DNA of 64,000 bases from an uncultured Gemmiger sp. (lineage in GTDB: Bacteria > Bacillota > Clostridia > Oscillospirales > Ruminococcaceae): positions 1 through 64,000 of the forward strand of contig CALXAH010000009.1 in the NCBI GenBank assembly GCA_944386225.1, written 5' to 3'. A model generated the notes under the pieces. That model was given only the letters and a program-made list of their open reading frames with translations. It ran no database searches and had not been told where the DNA came from. The position numbers were made by a program, and so were the translations under genes. Position 1 is the stretch's first letter; each line of letters starts with the position of its first letter. Positions 6,476 through 15,219 of this stretch are shown piece after piece.

Positions 6476-8935
6476 ATGCCGCATATCCATATCCGCAATG
6501 CCTGGCAGGGAACACTGAATCACATCTCCGTGGATCTGCCCAAAAACAGCCTGACCGTGGTTACCGGCGTGTCCGGGTCGGGAAAATCCACCCTGCTGGT
6601 GGATGTGCTGTTTCAGGAGTGTCAGCGAAAATATCTGGAGGCCCTGTCCATGCAGGGCATTGCCAAACCGGGCGTGGAGCGCATCCAGGGCGCGTCCCCG
6701 GCAGTCCTGATCCCGCAGACCGCAGTCAACCGCAGCCCGCGTTCCACTGTGGGCACCCTGACCGATATCTATACCGGGCTGCGGATGCTGTTTGAAAAGC
6801 TGGGCCGCCGGCGCTGCCCGCTCTGCGGGGCGGAGATCTGTGCAGCCGACAGCCCGGAAATCACCGAGCGGCAGGGAGATGACTTTTTGGTCTGGATGGA
6901 TTGCCCGGCCTGTGGTGGGCGTTTGCGCAAATTGACCCGCACAGATTTTTCCTTCAACACCAAAGAGGGGGCCTGCCCTGCCTGCCAGGGCCTGGGGCAG
7001 ACGCTGGCGGTTTGCCGTGCTGCCGCTGTGGACGAAAGTCGCAGCCTGGAGGCGGGCGCGGTGAACTTCTGGCCGGCCAAATACCGGGAATACCAGATCG
7101 GCCTGTACGCGGCGGCCTGCCGCTGGTTCGGTCTGTCCGAGGTGTCGGATGTACCGGTAGCGCAGTTTTCTCCCCGGCATAAAATCCTGCTGTATGAGGG
7201 TGCCGCTGTACTGGCGCAGGCTGAGGGCATGGCGCTGCCAGCTTCGTCCTCTCAAGGCCGGTTTGAGGGCATTGAGCCAATGCTGCAACGGCGGCTGGCC
7301 GCCCACGAGGGCGACCTCCACGGGCTGGAATCCTACTTTGAGATGGCCGCCTGCCCGGTCTGCCGGGGAGAGCGGCTGAAAGAAGAATCCTGCCAGGTTA
7401 CAGTGGAGGGTGTCCGTTTACCGGAACTGGCGGCACTCTCACTGGATCGGCTGCTGGCATGGGTGGATCACTTGGAATCCACACTTGCACCGCAGCACCG
7501 TCCGCTGGTCAAGGATTACCTGACTGATCTGCATACCAAGCTGGCGCGGCTGCAGCGGGTAGGGCTGGGATACCTGAGCGCGGCCCGGCGTACCGTGACC
7601 CTGTCCGGCGGAGAAAGCCAGCGGCTGCGCCTGGCAGCGGCGCTGGACGCGGATCTTACCGGCCTGATCTATATTCTGGACGAGCCCACCGCCGGGCTGC
7701 ATCCCCGGGACACCCGCGGCCTGATCGGGATGCTGCGGCACCTGCGGGACGAAGGAAACACCGTACTGGTCATCGAACATGACCCGGAGGTGATGCGGGC
7801 GGCGGACTGGATCGTGGATATGGGCCCTGGTGCCGGGCGGGAGGGCGGCTGCGTGGTGGCGGCGGGAACACCGGCCCAGGTGGCTGCTGATCCTGCCTCG
7901 GTCACCGGCCGGTGGCTGAGTGTCTCCGGCAAAGTGACCTCCCGGCTGCGCAAGCCTGCAGGTGCGCCGATCCGGGTGCAGGGCGCATGCCGGAACAACC
8001 TGCGGGGGCTGTCCCTGGCAGTGCCGGGCGGATGCATCACCACCGTCACCGGCCCCTCCGGCGCAGGCAAATCTACCCTTGTGTTTGACCTGATCGCCGG
8101 GGGCGACTGTCCCGGTTCGGTAAACGGCGTGGAGGGCTGTGCCCGCTTTGCCCGCCGGGTCTGCCTGACCCAGACCCCGCCCGCCCGGGGAAAACGCTCC
8201 AACGTAGCCACCTGCACCGACGCCTGGACCCCGCTGCGGGCGCTGTTTGCCGCCTGCCCCGAAGCCAGGGCAAAGGGACTGACCGGGCGGGAGTTTTCCT
8301 TCAACACACCGGGCGGCCGGTGTGAAACCTGCCAGGGGCTGGGGGCCGTGCCCAGCAATCTGCTGTTCTTTGCCGACGCGGAACAGGTCTGCCCCGCCTG
8401 CGGCGGAAAGCGGTTCCGCCCGGAGGTGCTGGCGGTGCAATACCGGGGCGTGAATGTAAGCGAAGCGCTGGATCTTACGGTGGACGAAGCTGCCCGGCTG
8501 TTTGCAGGCAGCAAAAAACTGGACCGGGTGCTGCAGCTGCTGCAGCGCGTCGGGCTGGGATATCTGACGCTGGGGCAGACGCTGCCAACCCTGTCCGGTG
8601 GGGAGGCCCAGAGGCTGCTGCTTGCCAGGGAACTGCTGGGCGGCGCCGGGGCGGATACGCTGTATCTGATGGACGAACCCACCCGCGGGCTGCACCCGCA
8701 GGACGTGCGGCATTTTCTGGATCTTCTGGATGAACTGGCCCGGGCGGGCGGCACCGTGATATTGGTGGAACACGATCCCCAGGTGATCCTGCACAGCGAC
8801 TGGGTGGTGGATCTGGGGCCGGGCGGCGGTGAGGACGGCGGCGCGCTGGTGTTTGCGGGTACGCCGGCGGAACTGCTGGCAAGCGGTTCCGGCGTTACGG
8901 CCGACTGTCTGCGCGGCCTGTGCGGAATAAACTGA
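6476..8935 (+). CDS. UvrA-like excinuclease ATPase paralogue (short form)
   Basis: An 819-residue double ABC-ATPase. The first half has Walker A GVSGSGKST (31-39), zinc cysteines CPLCGAEIC and [15 protein letters not shown] and DEPTAGLHPRD. The second half has [33 protein letters not shown] and DEPTRGLHPQD. It is about 130 residues shorter than the canonical UvrA at 47948-50803 of this window, so it is a second, class-II-like UvrA. Such paralogues are linked to tolerance of DNA-intercalating drugs or to alternative lesion handling, and many lack the UvrB-binding module; the function here is unproven. The ATG at 6476 has AGAGGAGG six bases upstream. It stands alone, downstream of tdk and upstream of pfk. 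Confidence 0.88.
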   Translation: MPHIHIRNAWQGTLNHISVDLPKNSLTVVTGVSGSGKSTLLVDVLFQECQRKYLEALSMQGIAKPGVERIQGASPAVLIPQTAVNRSPRSTVGTLTDIYTGLRMLFEKLGRRRCPLCGAEICAADSPEITERQGDDFLVWMDCPACGGRLRKLTRTDFSFNTKEGACPACQGLGQTLAVCRAAAVDESRSLEAGAVNFWPAKYREYQIGLYAAACRWFGLSEVSDVPVAQFSPRHKILLYEGAAVLAQAEGMALPASSSQGRFEGIEPMLQRRLAAHEGDLHGLESYFEMAACPVCRGERLKEESCQVTVEGVRLPELAALSLDRLLAWVDHLESTLAPQHRPLVKDYLTDLHTKLARLQRVGLGYLSAARRTVTLSGGESQRLRLAAALDADLTGLIYILDEPTAGLHPRDTRGLIGMLRHLRDEGNTVLVIEHDPEVMRAADWIVDMGPGAGREGGCVVAAGTPAQVAADPASVTGRWLSVSGKVTSRLRKPAGAPIRVQGACRNNLRGLSLAVPGGCITTVTGPSGAGKSTLVFDLIAGGDCPGSVNGVEGCARFARRVCLTQTPPARGKRSNVATCTDAWTPLRALFAACPEARAKGLTGREFSFNTPGGRCETCQGLGAVPSNLLFFADAEQVCPACGGKRFRPEVLAVQYRGVNVSEALDLTVDEAARLFAGSKKLDRVLQLLQRVGLGYLTLGQTLPTLSGGEAQRLLLARELLGGAGADTLYLMDEPTRGLHPQDVRHFLDLLDELARAGGTVILVEHDPQVILHSDWVVDLGPGGGEDGGALVFAGTPAELLASGSGVTADCLRGLCGIN

Positions 8936-8957
8936 AGAAATCGGATGCAGAATTGCA

Positions 8958-8987
8958 TTGACAAGTGCCCGGTCAAAGGGGTACTCT
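8958..8987 (+). promoter_or_regulatory. Promoter of the phosphofructokinase gene
   Basis: TTGACA (8958-8963), 18-bp spacer, TACTCT (8982-8987), about 40 bp before the start codon. Confidence 0.65.
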
Positions 8988-9029
8988 GTAAATACAATCT
9001 CCTGAAAATTTGACAAGGAGGAATCGAGA

Positions 9030-10106
9030 ATGAAAAAACGTGTAGGTATCCTGACATCCGGGGGAGACTGCCCGGGCCTGAACGCAACCATCCGGGGTGT
9101 GGCCAAGGCGCTGTATCAGCGCTTTGGCGAGGATGTGGAGATCATCGGCATTGTCAACGGTTATTCCGGCCTGATCAACGGCGACTGGCGGGTGATGCAG
9201 CCCTATGAGTTTTCCGGCATTCTGACGGTGGGCGGTACGATCCTGGGCACCAAACGCACCCCCTTCAAGCTGATGCGGGTAGTGGGCGACGACAACGTGG
9301 ACAAGGTCGACGCCATGAAGAAAAACTACAAGGACATGAAGCTGGACTGCCTGCTCTGCCTGGGGGGCAATGGCACTCATAAGACCGCCAATCTGCTGGC
9401 GGAAGAGGGCCTGAACGTGATCGGCCTGCCCAAGACCATCGACAACGATATTTACGGTACCGATGTGACCTTTGGTTTCCATACCGCGGTGGACATCGCC
9501 ACCGAAGTGATCGACCGCATCCACACCACCGCCGGCAGCCACAGCCGCTGCATGGTGGTGGAGATCATGGGCAACAAGGCCGGCTGGCTTACCCTGTACT
9601 CCGGCATCGCCGGCGGCGCGGACATCATCCTGATTCCCGAACTGCCCTATACCATCGATAACGTCTGCGCTGCCATTGAAAGCCGTGCCGCCCAGGGCAA
9701 AAACTTCTCCATCGTGGCAGTAGCCGAGGGCGTGTTCGACGCGGAGGAAGCCCGCATGAAGAAGAAAGAGCGGGCTGCCAAGCGGGCCGAGCAGGGCTAC
9801 ACCACCGCCACCAACCGGATCGCCAAGCAGATCGAGAAGATGACCGGCTTCGAGACCCGTGTCTGTGTGCCGGGCCATATGCAGCGCGGCGGCAGCCCCT
9901 CTGCCTACGACCGTGTGCTGGCCACCCAGTTCGGCTCCTACGCAGCCAAGATGGTGGAGGACGAAAACTACGGCATCACCGTGGCCATGAAGAACAACCA
10001 TGTGGGCGAAAACAAGCTCAAGGACATTGCCGGCAAGAGCCGCCTTGTACCGGAAGGTCATGGTATGCTGGAGGTTGCCCGCCGCATGGGGATCAGCATG
10101 GGCTGA
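9030..10106 (+). CDS. pfkA: 6-phosphofructokinase, group III-like
   Basis: A 358-residue phosphofructokinase that phosphorylates fructose-6-phosphate in glycolysis. It shows LTSGGDCPGLN (9-18), GGNGTHKTA (112-120), PKTIDNDI (134-141), MGNKAGWLT and PGHMQRGGSPSAYDR. At the two positions that usually separate ATP from pyrophosphate users (Gly104 and Gly124 of the E. coli enzyme) it has Gly115 and Lys135, and Asn replaces the Mg-binding Asp103 of the E. coli GGDGS motif (Asn114). That mixture is typical of group III enzymes, so the phosphoryl donor cannot be assigned with certainty. Single-gene unit with its own promoter and AAGGAGG site. Confidence 0.92.
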   Translation: MKKRVGILTSGGDCPGLNATIRGVAKALYQRFGEDVEIIGIVNGYSGLINGDWRVMQPYEFSGILTVGGTILGTKRTPFKLMRVVGDDNVDKVDAMKKNYKDMKLDCLLCLGGNGTHKTANLLAEEGLNVIGLPKTIDNDIYGTDVTFGFHTAVDIATEVIDRIHTTAGSHSRCMVVEIMGNKAGWLTLYSGIAGGADIILIPELPYTIDNVCAAIESRAAQGKNFSIVAVAEGVFDAEEARMKKKERAAKRAEQGYTTATNRIAKQIEKMTGFETRVCVPGHMQRGGSPSAYDRVLATQFGSYAAKMVEDENYGITVAMKNNHVGENKLKDIAGKSRLVPEGHGMLEVARRMGISMG

Positions 10107-10114
10107 AAAACGGA

Positions 10115-10143
10115 TTGACAAGCGCTTTTCCGCGTGCTATGAT
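10115..10143 (+). promoter_or_regulatory. Promoter of the SAM riboswitch-metK unit
   Basis: TTGACA (10115-10120), 17-bp spacer, TATGAT (10138-10143), placing the transcript start about 15-20 bases before the aptamer. Confidence 0.85.
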
Positions 10144-10166
10144 AGTTGTCGAAAATTGAATAGCAA

Positions 10167-10259
10167 CTTATCAAGAGCGGCGGAGGGACAGGCCCTGTGA
10201 AGCCCGGCAACCTGCATTGTATGTAAGGTGCCAAATCCTGCGGGAAACCGAAAGATAAG
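10167..10259 (+). promoter_or_regulatory. SAM-I (S-box) riboswitch aptamer
   Basis: P1 is formed by CTTATC (10167-10172) and GATAAG (10254-10259). Between them are the S-box signatures AAGAG, GGAGGGAC/GCCCTGTGAA, CCCGGCAACC and AGGTGCCAAATCC in the expected order. S-adenosylmethionine binding stabilises P1 and so favours the downstream terminator. It controls metK, giving product feedback on SAM synthetase. Confidence 0.96.
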
Positions 10260-10266
10260 CGTGTAT

Positions 10267-10299
10267 GCGCCCGGAGCTTTCGGCCCCGGGCGCTTTTTT
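10267..10299 (+). terminator. Riboswitch-controlled terminator ahead of metK
   Basis: GCGCCCGG (10267-10274) pairs with CCGGGCGC (10286-10293), followed by TTTTTT. It lies eight bases beyond the SAM-I aptamer and is the expected off-state expression platform. Confidence 0.9.
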
Positions 10300-10364
10300 G
10301 CGCACGGTGGCGCTTTTCGGCAAGTTGCTTTTCAAAAAATCTATTGTATGGAGGGCAATTTGTC

Positions 10365-11513
10365 ATGGCAAAACATCTTTTCACATCCGAGTCGGTCACC
10401 GAAGGGCATCCCGACAAAATCTGCGATCAGATCAGCGACGCGGTGCTGGACGCCATCCTGGCGGCGGATCCGGATGCCCGTGTGGCCTGTGAAACCACCT
10501 GTTCCACCGGCCTCGTCCATGTAATGGGCGAGATCACCACCAGCTGCTATGTGGATATCCAGTCGGTGGCACGTCAGGTCATCCGGGACATTGGCTACAC
10601 CCGCGCCAAGTTTGGGTTTGATGCGGATACCTGCGCCGTCATCACCAATATCGACGAACAGAGTCCCGACATCGCGCTGGGCACCAACGACGACGTGGGC
10701 GGCGCCGGCGACCAGGGTATGATGTTCGGCTACGCCTGCGACGAGACCCCGGAACTGATGCCGCTGCCGATCAGCCTGGCCCATAAGCTGGCGCTGCGGC
10801 TGACCGCGGTGCGCAAAAACGGTACGCTGGCCTATCTGCGTCCGGATGGGAAAAGCCAGGTGACCGTGGAGTATGACGACGGTCGTCCCACCCGTGTGGA
10901 TGCGGTGGTCATTTCCAGCCAGCACAGCCCGGATGTAACCATGGAACAGCTGCGCCGGGATGTGATGGAACAGGTGATCCTGCCGGTCATTCCCGCGGAA
11001 TTGCTGGACGAAAACACCAAGTATTACATCAACCCCACCGGCCGTTTTGTGGTAGGCGGGCCGCAGGGTGACTCCGGCCTGACCGGCCGTAAGATCATCG
11101 TGGACACCTACGGCGGCTATGCCCGTCACGGCGGCGGTGCCTTCAGCGGCAAAGATCCCAGCAAGGTGGACCGCAGCGCCGCCTATGCGGCCCGGTGGGT
11201 GGCCAAGAATATTGTGGCGGCGGGCCTGGCCCATCGCTGTGAGGTGCAGCTGGCCTATGCCATCGGTGTGGCCGAACCGGTCAGCGTAATGGTGGACACG
11301 TTTGGCACCGGTGTGGTCGGCGATGACGCGCTGCAGCAGGCGGTGTGCAAGGTGTTTGACCTTCGGCCTGCGGCCATTATCCGGGATCTGGGGCTGCGCC
11401 GCCCCATCTATCGGCAGCTGGCGGCCTATGGCCATATGGGCCGGGAAGATCTGGGCGTTTCCTGGGAAAAGACCGGCAAAACCGAAGAGCTGCGTAAAGA
11501 ACTGGGACTGTAA
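10365..11513 (+). CDS. metK: S-adenosylmethionine synthetase
   Basis: A 382-residue MetK that makes SAM from methionine and ATP. Motifs visible are [20 protein letters not shown] (8-27, ATP-binding His15 and Asp17), [12 protein letters not shown], and [19 protein letters not shown] near the C terminus. The ATG at 10365 follows GGAGGG and starts the conserved [11 protein letters not shown] sequence. Expression is under the SAM-I riboswitch and terminator in its 220-base leader. No obvious terminator follows before the next gene, 102 bp away. Confidence 0.98.
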   Translation: MAKHLFTSESVTEGHPDKICDQISDAVLDAILAADPDARVACETTCSTGLVHVMGEITTSCYVDIQSVARQVIRDIGYTRAKFGFDADTCAVITNIDEQSPDIALGTNDDVGGAGDQGMMFGYACDETPELMPLPISLAHKLALRLTAVRKNGTLAYLRPDGKSQVTVEYDDGRPTRVDAVVISSQHSPDVTMEQLRRDVMEQVILPVIPAELLDENTKYYINPTGRFVVGGPQGDSGLTGRKIIVDTYGGYARHGGGAFSGKDPSKVDRSAAYAARWVAKNIVAAGLAHRCEVQLAYAIGVAEPVSVMVDTFGTGVVGDDALQQAVCKVFDLRPAAIIRDLGLRRPIYRQLAAYGHMGREDLGVSWEKTGKTEELRKELGL

Positions 11514-11615
11514 GGCTTCTGGTTATACAAAAACAGAGCAATCCTACCGGCGGGCGGGGCGGGAAAGAGAATCCTGTTCCACCCGCCGATTTCCTGTAAT
11601 TGACGAGAGAGCTTC

Positions 11616-13025
11616 ATGAAATACAAGACACTGCTTGCCCGGCTGGAAAACCTGTCGGATTCCGACCGGATTCCCCTGCACATGCCGGGACATAAACGCA
11701 ACGATTCACTGGCAGGATACCTGCGTACACTGGGGGCCAGACTGGATATTACCGAGATTACCGGTTTCGACGACCTGCATGACGCGCAGGGGATCCTGCG
11801 GGAAGCACAGGATCGCGCGGCGGCGCTGTGGGGTGTGCGGAAAAGCTGGTTCCTGATCAATGGTTCCACCGGCGGGATTCTGGCTGGGATCCGGGCCCTG
11901 GTCCCGGCAGGCAGTCGGGTGCTGGTGGCCCGTGCCTGCCACAAATCGGTGTTCAATGCGCTGGAACTCTGCCGCCTGCGTCCGGCGTTTTTGCAGCCTG
12001 AGCCTGTTCCGGGCTGGAGTTTTGCCGGACCTGTCCGTCCGGAAACCCTGGCGGAAGGCCTGCAACGTTACCCGGATACCAGGCTGGTCATTCTGACAAG
12101 CCCTACCTATGAAGGGGTGCTGAGCGACCTGCCGGCCTTGGTAAAGCTGGCTCACGATGCCGGGATACCGGTACTGGTGGATGAGGCCCATGGCGCCCAT
12201 CTGGGATTGTTTGGAGCATTTCCGGCAGGTGCGGTGGCAGCAGGGGCGGATCTGGTGATCCAGAGCCTGCACAAAACCCTGCCCAGCCTGACCCAGACGG
12301 CAATACTTCATTGCGCAGGTCCGCTGGCCGATCCGGCGGCGGTGGACAGGCAGCTGGCGGTCTTTGAAACCAGCAGCCCGTCCTATCTGCTTATGGCCTC
12401 GCTGGATGGCTGCGTGGAATGGCTGGCCGAACAGGGGCGGCAATCCCTTCCTGCCTGGCGGGAGAGGCTGGAACGCTTTCGCCGGGAAACCGGGCCGCTG
12501 CATAGCCTGCGGTTGTTGGGCGATGAGCCAGGCTTTCCGTTTGTCCGGGATCCAAGTAAAATCGTGATCGGGTCCGGGCCTCTTACCGGCCGGGAGCTGA
12601 AAGACCGCCTTCGGGAAGAATACGCCCTTGAACTGGAGATGGCCGGGGCGGACTGGGCCCTGGCCATGACCGGCCCGGGCGATACCGGGGAAACGCTGGG
12701 GGCGCTGGCCAAGGCGCTGCGGTGCCTGGATTCGGGATTGCCCGCCGTGCCGCCGCCCGAACCGCTGCCGGTGCTGCCGCTGCCCGAAGCGCCGCTGGCA
12801 CCCTGGGAAGCTATGGAGCGCCCTGCCATACATCTGCCGCTGGAACAGGCTGCCGGCCGGATCAGCGCCGGATATCTGTGGGCCTATCCGCCCGGCATTC
12901 CGTTGATTTTGCCCGGCGAGCGGGTGGATGAAGCGTTCCTGCAGGGCTGCCGGGCGCTGACAGCCTGCGGCGTGGTGCTGCACAGCGGCGAGAGGGACGG
13001 CACATTGCGGGTCTTGCCGGAATAA
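11616..13025 (+). CDS. Orn/Lys/Arg decarboxylase-family PLP enzyme (short form)
   Basis: A 469-residue fold-type I PLP enzyme of the Orn/Lys/Arg decarboxylase major-domain family (YaaO/SpeA type). It opens with RIPLHMPGHKRN, then has NGSTGGILAGIRA, LVDEAHGAHLGLF, and the Schiff-base lysine in SLHKTLPSLTQ (about Lys220). It lacks the N-terminal wing domain of the large inducible decarboxylases. The likely product is a polyamine precursor (agmatine, cadaverine or putrescine), but substrate cannot be read from sequence. SAM from the upstream metK could feed aminopropylation, so the adjacency fits polyamine metabolism. The Shine-Dalgarno site is weak (GAGAG). A proline-rich linker near residues 370-400 separates the C-terminal domain. 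Confidence 0.85.
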   Translation: MKYKTLLARLENLSDSDRIPLHMPGHKRNDSLAGYLRTLGARLDITEITGFDDLHDAQGILREAQDRAAALWGVRKSWFLINGSTGGILAGIRALVPAGSRVLVARACHKSVFNALELCRLRPAFLQPEPVPGWSFAGPVRPETLAEGLQRYPDTRLVILTSPTYEGVLSDLPALVKLAHDAGIPVLVDEAHGAHLGLFGAFPAGAVAAGADLVIQSLHKTLPSLTQTAILHCAGPLADPAAVDRQLAVFETSSPSYLLMASLDGCVEWLAEQGRQSLPAWRERLERFRRETGPLHSLRLLGDEPGFPFVRDPSKIVIGSGPLTGRELKDRLREEYALELEMAGADWALAMTGPGDTGETLGALAKALRCLDSGLPAVPPPEPLPVLPLPEAPLAPWEAMERPAIHLPLEQAAGRISAGYLWAYPPGIPLILPGERVDEAFLQGCRALTACGVVLHSGERDGTLRVLPE

Positions 13026-13084
13026 AACGGATCGAGAAAAGCTGTCCCGTTTGGAGAATGGAAATCGAAAGAGAGGGATCATGA

Positions 13085-14854
13085 TTGGATTGCTTGACAA
13101 GAGCATTTGAAAACTTTGCGGTACAAAACCGCCGCCGTTTCCCGGCTGCGGCACTGATCAGCGTATTGTTCTGCGCGTTGATGCTCTACTTTGCCTGCCA
13201 GGTGTGGGGCCCGGTGAAGCTGGGGATATTTTTTGTCCTGTTCCTTCTGTGTACTTTGCAGGGACTGAACGGCCGCCCAAGCCGGCGGGAAGGTGTGCTC
13301 TGTGGCGGATTCTGCCTGGTTTTCTGCTTCTGCCTGCAGATCCAGGGGGTCCTGGTGGCTTCTTTGGGGCTGGCGTTCCTCTTTTTCTGGCTGCTGCTGG
13401 CCGCGCTGATGTTTCCGGCGGTGCTGGGCTTGTGCCGTTTTGCCGTGAAACGCTCGCTGCCTTTGGTGTCTGCACCGGCAGGCCCGGTCTGGCGTACCTG
13501 GCTTGTATATACCGGCGTGATCCTGGCGCTCTGGATGCCGGTATTCCTGTGCTGGGGGCCGGTGCGCCTGGATGTGGACTCGGTTCAGCTGCTGAAACAG
13601 GCCTTTGAGGGCGGCTTGAATGACGCACATCCCATCTCGTATACTTTGCTGCTGCGGTTTATTTTGGGCCCGTTCTACAGGGTTGGCCTGATTGAGGTGG
13701 GCGCTTACCTGTTTGGGTTTATGCAGATGACCGTGATTGCGGGCGTGCTTGCCTACACATTGGTGTGGATCCGCCGCCGCGGCGGCGGTCTGCTCTGGGT
13801 GATCATGGGGCTGGCGTTGTTTTGCGGTACCACCATGTATGCGTTCCAGAGCCTGGTGATGTGGAAAGATCCGTTTTTTAATGCGGCGCTGGCACTCTAT
13901 TGCTTGTTTTTGTACGACACTGCCCGCTGCCGGGGCGAAAATCTGCGCCGCCGGGGGCCGGCGGTACATCTGGCAGTGCTGACTTTGCTGCTTTGCTTTT
14001 TGCGGGGAAATGGCTGGCCTATCGCGGCGGTGGTTACGATAGTGCTGTTCGCTGCGTTCAAAGCCGCCCGCCGCCGTATCCTGACAGTATTGCTGCCAAT
14101 TCTGATTGCCGTCAAACTGATTACCGGCCCGGTGTATACGGCATTGGGGCTGCAGAGCCGCCTTACCGCCGAAGCCTGGGCCATCCCCCTGCAGCAGCTG
14201 GGGGCGGTGGCCGCATCGGAACCGGAAGCCTTTGCAGAGCATAATGCACTAAGCATTGAGAATATCATCCCTGTGTCTTCCTTGGGGCAGGCCTATTCGC
14301 CGGTCACGGTAGACCCGATTAAAGCAAGCCCGGATTTCAATATCGGGTATTTCGGCAGCTGGCAGGCAAAGCTGGATCTGCTGCAAAGCTGGCTGCGGTT
14401 GCTGCCCAGCCAGTGGCGCATCTATCTGCGGGCCTGGGCGGCCGAGGTAATGGGGTATATCAACCCGCGGTTTGACGGGGGAAGCTATTCCTTCCCCTAT
14501 GAGGACAGCAACGGCGCCTATGGTATTACCAGCAAGGACTTGGTGCTCTGGCTTACCGGCTGGAACGGCCTGCGGGACGAGCTGGAGGTGCGGGCGACCT
14601 TCCCACCGCCGGCCCTTGTGATTTTTGGTGTGATCCTGTGCGGGATCATTCTGGCTTTGCGCCGCCAGACACGGCTGCTGTTGGCCTATCTGCCCATGTA
14701 TCTGGTATGGGTGGGCCTGCTGCTGGGGGCGCCCAGTTATATCCAGCTGCGATATGTACTGGTTTTTGCCTTCCTTTTGCCGGCGGCAGTGTTCATGGCG
14801 CTGGCAGGGGAGCGGAAAGAGGGTATTGACGAAGCTGCCGTATCCAGTGTATAA
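13085..14854 (+). CDS. Large multispanning membrane protein (DUF6020/GT-C-like)
   Basis: A 589-residue protein with about twelve hydrophobic segments and a loop bearing DVDSVQLLKQAF and DAHPISYTLLLRF after the early helices. A large extracellular-type region (about 390-500) precedes the last three helices. The acidic first loop and helix layout resemble GT-C-type polyprenyl-sugar glycosyltransferases and the DUF6020 family; no donor or acceptor can be named. I take the TTG at 13085, seven bases after GAGAGGG, as the start. An ATG four bases earlier is in another frame and opens only a nine-codon reading frame. The scfA promoter lies within its last codons. Confidence 0.7.
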   Translation: MDCLTRAFENFAVQNRRRFPAAALISVLFCALMLYFACQVWGPVKLGIFFVLFLLCTLQGLNGRPSRREGVLCGGFCLVFCFCLQIQGVLVASLGLAFLFFWLLLAALMFPAVLGLCRFAVKRSLPLVSAPAGPVWRTWLVYTGVILALWMPVFLCWGPVRLDVDSVQLLKQAFEGGLNDAHPISYTLLLRFILGPFYRVGLIEVGAYLFGFMQMTVIAGVLAYTLVWIRRRGGGLLWVIMGLALFCGTTMYAFQSLVMWKDPFFNAALALYCLFLYDTARCRGENLRRRGPAVHLAVLTLLLCFLRGNGWPIAAVVTIVLFAAFKAARRRILTVLLPILIAVKLITGPVYTALGLQSRLTAEAWAIPLQQLGAVAASEPEAFAEHNALSIENIIPVSSLGQAYSPVTVDPIKASPDFNIGYFGSWQAKLDLLQSWLRLLPSQWRIYLRAWAAEVMGYINPRFDGGSYSFPYEDSNGAYGITSKDLVLWLTGWNGLRDELEVRATFPPPALVIFGVILCGIILALRRQTRLLLAYLPMYLVWVGLLLGAPSYIQLRYVLVFAFLLPAAVFMALAGERKEGIDEAAVSSV

Positions 14855-14855
14855 T
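14826..14855 (+). promoter_or_regulatory. Promoter of scfA
   Basis: TTGACG (14826-14831), 18-bp spacer, TATAAT (14850-14855). The elements are embedded in the last codons of the upstream membrane-protein gene. The scfA start is about 78 bp downstream, with a small CCGGG/CCCGG hairpin (14881-14895) in the leader. Confidence 0.8.
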
Positions 14856-14932
14856 AATCAAAAATTCCCAATGCGCTGTGCCGGGTGTTTGCCCGGATAC
14901 AGACGTATGGTTTTGGAAAGGGGTACGCATCA

Positions 14933-15082
14933 ATGAACCGTATTCAGACTCTCGAGACCCGTGACCTGGCCCAGAGCGTGCAGAACGGCGGCTGTGGCGA
15001 ATGCCAGACTTCCTGCCAGTCTGCCTGCAAGACCTCCTGCGGTGTTGCCAACCAGATGTGCGAGCATAAGAACGAAAAGTAA
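14933..15082 (+). CDS. scfA: SCIFF ranthipeptide precursor (six cysteines in forty-five)
   Basis: A 49-residue precursor. Its leader MNRIQTLETRDLAQSVQ is followed by a C-terminal core with exactly six cysteines: GGCGECQTSCQSACKTSCG, then QMCEHKNEK. This is the SCIFF family, near-universal in Clostridia, whose cysteines are cross-linked to neighbouring residues through thioethers by the adjacent radical SAM enzyme. The mature product's role is unsettled; signalling or metabolic regulation has been proposed for ranthipeptides. The ATG at 14933 follows AAAGGGG. A terminator hairpin separates it from the maturase gene, so it should be the more abundant transcript. No protease or exporter gene is adjacent. 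Confidence 0.97.
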   Translation: MNRIQTLETRDLAQSVQNGGCGECQTSCQSACKTSCGVANQMCEHKNEK

Positions 15083-15098
15083 GTTTCGTCCTGCAGCG

Positions 15099-15138
15099 TA
15101 CCGCCTGCCGCATTGTGCGTGCGCAGGCGGTATTTTTT
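15099..15138 (+). terminator. Terminator/attenuator between scfA and scfB
   Basis: TACCGCCTGC (15099-15108) pairs with GCAGGCGGTA (15123-15132), followed by TTTTTT (15133-15138). It starts 16 bases after the scfA stop and 80 bases before the scfB start. No separate consensus promoter for scfB is evident, so partial read-through is the likely source of scfB mRNA. Confidence 0.85.
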
Positions 15139-15147
15139 GCGTTTTTC

Positions 15148-15172
15148 GCCGCCGCGTTTTTGGCGGCTTCTT
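15148..15172 (+). terminator. Second hairpin in the scfA-scfB intergenic region
   Basis: GCCGCC (15148-15153) and GGCGGC (15162-15167) flank a T-rich loop and are followed by TTCTT. It is weaker than the hairpin 15 bases upstream; the two together form a tandem structure. Confidence 0.4.
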
Positions 15173-15219
15173 ATAGTCATCACTTTACCCTGCCCGTCAG
15201 AGAAAGGAAATGTGGGTTC

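Noticed and set aside
11548-11588. CGGCGGG/CCCGCCG hairpin between metK and the decarboxylase gene as a terminator
   Set aside because: Imperfect stem followed by atttcctg with no T-tract; read-through seems likely.
13081-13110. Nine-codon ATG frame overlapping the membrane-protein start as a leader peptide
   Set aside because: No codon bias toward one amino acid and no attenuator structure; probably chance.
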